64,000 nucleotides of DNA, taken from NCBI GenBank assembly GCA_030734395.1, contig JAUZTG010000028.1:310001-374000 (forward strand). Direction: 5' to 3'. Below are positions 57,438-64,000 of this stretch, in pieces. The notes beneath the pieces were generated by a model. It was not told the origin of the DNA. It searched no databases and saw nothing but the letters and a program-made list of their open reading frames with translations. Both the position numbers and the translations under genes were made by a program. The stretch's first letter is position 1. Each line of letters starts with the position of its first letter. The stretch comes from Sarocladium kiliense. Lineage: Eukaryota; Ascomycota; Sordariomycetes; Hypocreales; Sarocladiaceae.

Positions 57438-58298
57438 CCAGGCGGGCAGTTGGGGAGGGGGTGATGTGTCGCGAGTAGTTGGAGATGTCGGAGAGCTGTA
57501 GACGACGGGGGAGAGAGAGATGGGTGTTACTTTTCTTCCATCGCTATCTCTGGTGTGGAATACTCGTCTTTCCTTGTAGTGTTCTGGTGGCGTTTCTCAT
57601 CTTTTCTCGAACCGATTTGGTAAAGATCACTTGCATCCTTTCACGTCCTTCTTATAGTTGGGCTACTATTCTTACACTACAAACCCGTACACAACAACAG
57701 CAACATATTTGGCGTATTCTCCCCTGACGTGGGTAACGAACCATGTGTCTATGGATCTGTCCCGAGGGTTGAAGGATAATTGTAGGCTTTCTGGCGCCAT
57801 GTTGCCGTTGCATCTCGGCGGACTGATGGGTCCTCTGTACCATGCATCATTCCTTGCTTTTCGTCTGTAGACGTGGGCCTCTTGCTATATACAAACTACG
57901 TGTGCGTTCCAAATGGGACCATGCTTCAGATACTAAAACATCATTGACAAGGAATGTGCACCGAGTTCGTTCGAATCTTCTCAGACCATCTTGATGTGCC
58001 GTCAATATCTTGAAGATATGACCCAGCCACCCTCCATTTGTTGTTCACTGGGAACTTGCACCTGGGTTTTCCGGCCGTCAGACGGTCTGAACATGCACCA
58101 TTCCTCACCAGCTGCCACACCTGTCAAAGCTGTTGCCAAAAAACGCTGACTGTGAATGATGGCCCTGGTTGAATCTTTTCTGTGTTCTTCAAGCTTCTCC
58201 CCAGTTTCCTTCGCGCGGCTATGTACGATTAGCCTCACTACCTTAACATTGACCGCTCCATACAAGTGCTGGGTCAAGCTACCGGACCAGCGATCATC
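57438..58298. other. Intergenic region, no gene seen
   Basis: It holds the 3' UTR of the PRPP synthetase gene and the promoter of the MYND gene. Only short open frames are present. Confidence 0.6.
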
Positions 58299-58892
58299 AT
58301 GTCTTCAGTCTCCCGCCACTGTGTCATCTGCGAGAAAAGCCACAGCGACCTCTGCAGCCGGTGCAAGGGCGTTGCCTACTGCTCCAAAGAATGCCAGAAG
58401 GCAGATTGGGCGGTTCATAAGCTCCTCTACGCCACGTTCGCCAACTTCGACCTCTCAAAGCGTCCGAGCCCTGACCATTTTCGTGGGTTCCATATCCCCG
58501 AGGAAAATGAGAAGCCTGCCTGCATTTGGATGAAGTGCACGATCAACAGTTATCCTGAGCTGGACAACTATAGCGAGCTTCATAGCCGCCACGAGAACCC
58601 GCAAACCGGGGTCGTCAATTTCGGCGTGGACGACATGAGTAGAGCGCTGCACATCTCCCGAGATCAGGTCTTTGGAAGAACACTGCCTGCCACGGTCAGG
58701 ATCCACTACAGCGACAACTGCGCGGACACCGCAAAGTCGAACAGATGTGTGCTCAGAACTGGCTGGGCCGCGCCGTAAGTCCCGCAGTCTACGTTAGATA
58801 CTTGCTGTCATAATTCTCTTTGGCTATGAGGTGCACTTAGGTATTCTGACGATCCAGTTTGCAATTTGGCCAAGTCTGTGCCCACGTGCTGA
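58299..58892 (+). CDS. MYND-type zinc-finger protein
   Basis: The N-terminal MYND finger has CVICEKSHSDLCSRCKGVAYC, then C-Q-K-A-D-W and H-K. The seventh ligand His is present but the last Cys of the usual HKxxC is Tyr (HKLLY), so the second zinc site may be incomplete. The rest (RPSPDHFRGFHIPEENEKPACIWMKC) resembles a widespread fungal MYND family whose function is unknown to me. Exon 1 (58299-58774) ends at a GTAAGT donor. Reading to the acceptor at 58840 gives a second exon 58841-58892 and about 175 aa. Without the splice the protein ends at 58778. The 3' part is tentative, and the protein is shorter than typical relatives. Confidence 0.65.
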
Positions 58893-59661
58893 AGCTGCGT
58901 GGTCGAAAAGAAATGAGATGCGCTGGGACTAAGCGCATGTGCTTATTCATCTTTGCAGCTGAGCCTCGGATTAGCGAAGGTTGAGCTGCACGGCGGATCA
59001 TGGATCAATGCAGATATTGCTTGTAACTCGCAGTGTTTGCTAGTAGCCTCATCTTTGACTTATACCAATTTTTACCTACTTCTGGTAAGCGCATGTTGGA
59101 CACTTGCATCGTTGATCGTCGCGGGAGGAGACTAGTGAGATTCACGCAGGTGTCATCAGATTCGAAGCTAATACGGATCACGATCATCGTACCCGCTTGA
59201 GCATGTTCCTTGGCCTTGAAGAGCCTTGGCTGACTACTTCGCTCTTCTTGGAATCATGAGCTAGGGCCTAATGAAGAAATTCTTGCAAGGATATGTCAAC
59301 ATTGGTTGGACCAACGTTGTCGATCGGCGTTCGACAAAGAGCTGCAACCTTCCAAGCTAGGTAGATCCAGGTCTGACTAGGACGAACCTTGCAGCGCCTG
59401 AGGCTCAGACACTTCGAGAGCTGATTTTTGTATTTGTAGAAATGCGAACATCTTAGTAAGAGCCCAATGCGATGTTTGATGGTCATGAGAGTGCTAGAAA
59501 GGTATATATTGAAGCTCTCGTCGCGATGCGTAAGTGAGTCCCAATACTGCGTGGCAGAGTAAGTCGTTCCTCCTTGCAGGCACCGTACTAACAATCCCTA
59601 TCTACTTGAAAATCTTACTTCCTTTCGTACTGAAAGACATCGGTTCCTGGCTATTGCAAAG
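58893..59661. other. Intergenic region, no gene seen
   Basis: Open frames are short and featureless. It is probably the promoter of the secreted lipocalin-like gene. Remnants of a longer MYND gene could lie in its first part, but I cannot support them. Confidence 0.5.
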
Positions 59662-60834
59662 ATGAGATTCGGCCTCGCTCTTCTCGCTCTTGCGCCGGCT
59701 GCTGCTCTCTCCGCGGCCGTCCGTGCGACCAGTAAGCGCATCGGCCCTGACTACCTCAGCTTCACCCGTGATGGAGAGGTATGTGATTATTTCCTTCTTC
59801 GATAATGTACAAATGCCGGGCTTCAAAGATATAGTATGACTTACACCAATCACAAGCTTGACAAACTTCCGCTGTCCTACAACCTGTCCGATGGCCACAT
59901 CCGCACCAATCCCGAGATCAACGGCATCTTCTGGGTAAACACATTCGCCCGCGGTTCCAATGGTCATGACTATTACATTGCCTCTCATGCAATGAACTAT
60001 GCCTCGGACATTGAGGGCGCTCTGCCGATCTACCGGGCATCTATACTCGATATTACCGACCCGACGTACTACAAGAACTTTCTCCGGACAGCCGACAAGA
60101 ACGCCAGCTTCTGGAGCCCCTGTGGTCTCTTCAACGCCACATTTGACGGCTACGGCATGCACTCCAGTGGCAAGGATCCCAATCAGGGCATCCGCACATG
60201 GACCACGCTGGAGGGTATCGACTTTGACCTGACGCTGAACTTCTCCTCGCCACCCATGATGAATGGCGCCCTCGGTTCGTACTGGGTCGGTGGAGGTTTG
60301 GGGTGGGAGTGGTCTGTCCCTCGAGCTGCCACCTCAGGTATCATCACCATCGACGGTGAGAAAATTGACATCGTGACCAAGGAGAGCTTCACCTGGTACG
60401 ATAGGCAATGGGGTTCCATTCCTGACGGCTTCGACTGGATCATGCTCCATTTCGAAGAGTCCGACTGGCTGGACATGAAGTCATTCACCATCTGGGCCTG
60501 GGAGGATGTTGTAAATGGCAAAAAGTCATTTGCGTCGGTCCGCAGCTACAAGACCGGCTTCGAGACTACGATGCCCGTCACAGTCCGCGCTTCCACCACC
60601 GAAGTCTGGGAGTCCCCCGATTCCGGACAGGTCTACCCAAGTGAATGGAGAGTCTCTTTCGGTGATGACATCGAGATGCTTGTTACGACCCCTAGAGCCG
60701 ACCAGGTCATTGAGGCCGATCCTGCGACGGGCTTTCCCAACCAGTTCAGCGGTTATGTCGAGGTCGTGGCCAAGAAGGGGAAGAACAAGCCTGTCAAAGG
60801 CTATGGCGCTGTTGATCACATGTTCATTCCTTGA
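59662..60834 (+). CDS. Secreted AttH/CrtC-type lipocalin-fold protein, kievitone hydratase-like
   Basis: Exons are 59662-59778 and 59857-60834, giving 364 aa. A signal peptide covers about residues 1-19 (LALLALAPAAALSAA). A KR dibasic site at 25-26 could be a Kex2 cut. Several N-glycosylation sequons are visible (NLS, NAS, NAT, NFS). The body matches the double-lipocalin AttH/CrtC fold, with YWVGGGLGWEW, SFTWYDRQWGS and FTIWAWED as the strongest blocks. Known fungal members include kievitone hydratase, a secreted glycoprotein that detoxifies a bean phytoalexin, and Diels-Alderases of polyketide pathways. Secretion favours the former type; the substrate is not visible from sequence. A Zn2Cys6 regulator lies downstream on the same strand. 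Confidence 0.85.
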
Positions 60835-61557
60835 CAGCAAAGTCATTGATAGCTTTGCAGAATCGGGCGCATCTTCTGAGGGAGTGATTACTTAGATGGC
60901 GGGCCATGATCAACTCGCGGTCATCATAGCAATGAGAGTATATACACTGGCGATCATCACGGTGTTCAGAGCTGTTGACTGGACGTGTATCGCATATTGC
61001 TGTTTAGGCGCCTCATAGATTGGCACATGCTTAAATGATGTCTATCTCAATCGTCTCTCCCTGTTCGTCTCATGAAGTTTGATCAAGGTTCTCAAGGGAA
61101 CCAGTTTCAGGCGTGCGCACATTCAAGAGCATCGTCAAATGCAGTTTCTTGGCGTGAAGCCCGAGGTAATCATTGATGCTCAATTGGAGAACTTGTACCC
61201 ATGAGTGATGCTGATCCGACCATGGTCGCTGCCGTGATATCGCAATGAGCAGCAGTGCCGTTCGTTCAGAGTCGTGACATCGTGAGGTTGAAGCCCTGGT
61301 GCCACCTCACCCATGATGTTACCCTGAAATTCCAAGAATCGAGGATACATGCATATGCGATGTAGAGACTGCCGCATGATGCAAATAGGCGGTCTCGAAT
61401 CGCGTGGTGCTTTGGCTTATCGGCGCATTGCAATTTGTAAGCAACCAGACCCGACCAACGCCCATGCAGCGGCATCGTAGATACCTCCGATTCACTCAGC
61501 CCAGCTGTGCTGCAATTGCGTCACGTAACAACTCCATCAGTCAATTGAACATCACTC
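60835..61557. other. Intergenic region, no gene seen
   Basis: It holds the 3' end of the lipocalin-like gene and the promoter of the following regulator. Only short open frames are present. Confidence 0.6.
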
Positions 61558-62610
61558 ATGTCTCTTCGTCGAAGATCATGCAACGCCTGCTTCCGCTCGC
61601 GGCGGAAGTGTGATCTTGGCTACCCAGTATGCGGCTACTGCGGGAAGACCAGTAAGCACTGCGAATATGCTTACCCTCCGCCTCCAACCACTTCAGATGT
61701 TGTGGATGCTCCACTTCAGACCGCAGCTCCAACTCAGGAGCTAAGGTTTGGGACCGGGTCGCTTGTGCGGCGAGAACAATTGGAAGCTCGACTAGGTCCA
61801 GCGTGGATGCCTGGTCCGCTGGGCGAGCTGCCTCCTGTGACTGGGATGGGGAGGTGGAGGCTGGTGCATGAACAGATTCGAGATTTCCCCTTGCACTTTG
61901 CTACCCAGGCGGACACTCTGTTCGTACACAGAACCATGTTGGAGGATTACCAATTCCCTCGGCCACTGAGAGCAGCGTATGGGATTTGCGCGGCGAGCTT
62001 GTCGCTGACGGAACGAAGTAAGCCGGTGATGTTCAAAGCTATTGATGCGGAAGTTGCGGATCTGTTGGCACCGCCTCGGCCGACGAAAAGGACATTGGTG
62101 GATGATCTTGTCACGCTACAGGCGGCGGTGTTGTATCAGACGATACGACTGTACCACGGAGAGCTCGAGCAGCGCATGACTGCCGAACAGCAGGAGTTCA
62201 TGCTACGGTCCTATGCCCTCAATGTCCTTCGCCGAGCAGATGTCGAACTGCAGGAAGCATCCCGAACGTGGGAGATGTGGATCCTGGCAGAAAGTATCCG
62301 TCGTACTGTCGTGGTGGTATTCAAGCTATACACCATGTACTGGGCTTTCAAGAAGCAGGTTTGTTTCGAGATTGATGGACTGAATGCCCTGCCAGTATCG
62401 ATGAGTCCGGAGCTGTGGAGGTTAGAGGGAAAGGCGGCGTTCGCGGAGCATCCGGCCCCGGATACAGTGTTGACGCATGATGACTTTACGAGGATTTGGG
62501 GCGGTAAGGTGACTGTTGGAACTGTTGGGGTTGATCCATTTCACGACATGCTGTTGTTGGGATGCAAGAGACGACCAGGCGAGACTATGGAAGGGTGGAG
62601 GGATCCCTGA
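61558..62610 (+). CDS. Short Zn2Cys6 transcription factor
   Basis: Single exon, 350 aa. The zinc cluster lies at residues 8-35: CNACFRSRRKC, then C-x2-C-x6-C (CGYCGKTSKHC), with the x6 loop DLGYPV between. A Pro-rich linker follows. The C-terminal half is helical, with RTWEMWILAESIRRTVVVVF, which matches the small fungal regulators of about 300-450 residues that lack the full middle homology region. The gene follows the kievitone-hydratase-like gene by 720 bp on the same strand and may regulate it, which is inference. No introns are needed. The last residues (METEGWRDP-like end) show no truncation. Confidence 0.85.
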   Translation: MSLRRRSCNACFRSRRKCDLGYPVCGYCGKTSKHCEYAYPPPPTTSDVVDAPLQTAAPTQELRFGTGSLVRREQLEARLGPAWMPGPLGELPPVTGMGRWRLVHEQIRDFPLHFATQADTLFVHRTMLEDYQFPRPLRAAYGICAASLSLTERSKPVMFKAIDAEVADLLAPPRPTKRTLVDDLVTLQAAVLYQTIRLYHGELEQRMTAEQQEFMLRSYALNVLRRADVELQEASRTWEMWILAESIRRTVVVVFKLYTMYWAFKKQVCFEIDGLNALPVSMSPELWRLEGKAAFAEHPAPDTVLTHDDFTRIWGGKVTVGTVGVDPFHDMLLLGCKRRPGETMEGWRDP

Positions 62611-64000
62611 GCATGAGGTCGGTCTAGAATTACATACGGCCATATTGTGGAGTCGCAACGGACAACACGTTGTTTTAGGGAAGAGTATTGCATCGCGTGT
62701 TCTCAAGCAAGAACCCACTATCAAGTGAAACTGCTACTGAAGTGAAAGGTCAAAGCGATATCTAGGGGCTGACCCCGAACGGAACTCTTCCAAGCAGGCT
62801 TACCTCTGGAGGTCCTCATACTTCCAGTTAGCGGCCATTCCGCTCGGCAAACAGTGAGGCCTGTTGCCAGCACAGCCACCAGTGCTCGGGCTGACAATCT
62901 TCTGTGTCGGGAGGTGACAACCTGGGAGCGGCCCCTATCCCATTCCGCCGACGCTGTACCAAGGAGGACCAAGCGCCTTCAGGGCCATGATGGCGATCCT
63001 GCATAATCCGGTCGTGACAAGGAACTGATCAGATTCGTGTAGAGATCAGATGAGAAAGGTTTACGAGTTGTGTAAGGAATAGGATTGGATGCAGGTACGA
63101 GTCGACCAACGGCCAAGAGCGAACTCGGTCTCAAGAACAGGGCTGAAACCTTCAGGGACGTCGGAAAGCGGATACGTTAAGATAGAAATGCGCTCAAGGC
63201 TCCTTGGAAGGATACTCTACTTCAAATACCAAATACGCATCTAACGGTGATCGGCGGTCTTCTTGGGTAGGGCTGAAACCTTGGCAGCTTACAGTTCGTA
63301 AATAGGCGAGCCAAGAAGCAGACAGACATGAGGCGCGCGCATGGATTCCTTGCCGACAGCCTGGCATCCATCTCGGCAGCGGTGCATTGTGTAATTGGTA
63401 GGTATCAGGAAGCTTGGCTGTACCATCGAGTCGTGGAAGGACTCGTAGCCTGGGGTGCCAAGCGGATCGCAACTCAGACTTGAGCATTGTCGGCAAATGT
63501 GGTTTTGCTGTTGTCGGATGATGTTAGGTGCGGTGTCCCTTTCTTCGTTGTGAGCAAAACAGTCCTCGTGCCTGGAGAGTAACATCCAGATTGCAGAGCG
63601 GTCTGACGTATCGAACAATGTTCATTATAGAAGGCACAACATCACTTCCCTTGGCAGGATTGCACAGTCTATGTACGGCGCTTGCATCAACCGCCCATCC
63701 CTACGGCGTCGGTTCAGAATCAGAGGGTCGCATTGGTCCAACTCCGCTCAAAGTGATCCCAACCCACCAACAAGCAATTTGGATGCGTTGCGCCCTGTCA
63801 ATTGTGCTTATCATCATTTCACAGCCCCGGGGCACACTGTTTTCTCTGTTAAATGGAACTGGCCGATAGGGCCGATACGAAGTTGTCCGAAGACAGGCAA
63901 GGAGCTCGCTGTAATATTGGTGTCTTTTTACATCATCGCTTTGTACGGACAAAGGTACTTCTAACGTGTGACCGTAAGCGTTGTCAGAACAATTCGATTG
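62611..64000. other. Right-hand edge, no gene seen
   Basis: Open frames up to 113 codons overlap each other on both strands without domain features. A gene may begin beyond the window. Confidence 0.5.

Noticed and set aside
62611..64000. Possible gene fragments at the right edge
   Set aside because: Frames of up to 113 codons occur on both strands with no domain, and nothing supports one over the others.

Overview
The window is nuclear DNA of a filamentous ascomycete (Pezizomycotina). The signs are protein-coding genes broken by short introns (about 50-100 nt) with GTRAGT-type donors and CTRAC branch sites, long pyrimidine-rich leaders, several Zn2Cys6 regulators, a PDR-type ABC transporter and a kievitone-hydratase-like secreted protein. 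A dothideomycete is my guess, but nothing in the sequence proves the class. I see no transposon, CRISPR array, rRNA gene or complete tRNA gene. Exon joins were worked out by hand from reading frame, splice sites and family conservation.

Layout. 0.4-5.7 kb holds three housekeeping genes: a Yra1/Mlo3 mRNA-export factor with a 740-nt intron, an Sba1/p23 co-chaperone and the ESCRT-III subunit Vps24. 5.6-12.5 kb is a gene desert rich in G tracts. It leads into a small coiled-coil gene of unknown function at 12.5-13.0 kb. 14.3-15.0 kb encodes a secreted cysteine-rich protein. 16.1-23.9 kb is a divergent pair, an AtrB-like ABC transporter and a Zn2Cys6 regulator, with dyad motifs between them. 23.9-30.1 kb is a second desert, upstream of a 1595-residue WD40/solenoid/polyproline protein (30.1-35.1 kb). 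PIG-H/Gpi15 and Pus3/Deg1 follow, convergent with each other.

39.6-50.8 kb is the most interesting block. It holds a Zn2Cys6 regulator, an NCS1 nucleobase/hydantoin-type permease (with an inferred 4-nt microexon) and a 997-residue fusion of a hydantoinase A half with a DUF917 (S-methyl-thiohydantoin desulfurase type) half. Permease and enzyme diverge from a promoter with GATA-type sites and an inverted repeat. Two distantly related copies of an unrecognised 180-residue family flank this trio in the same orientation. Together they look like a small nitrogen- or sulfur-heterocycle scavenging cluster.

51.7-57.4 kb holds a protein rich in SUMO-acceptor-like motifs, a degenerate Rho-like GTPase, the Pol III subunit Rpc17 and a PRPP synthetase of Prs5 type. 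58.3-62.6 kb has a MYND-finger protein, a secreted lipocalin-fold (kievitone hydratase/CrtC-like) protein and a neighbouring Zn2Cys6 regulator. The last 1.4 kb shows no gene.
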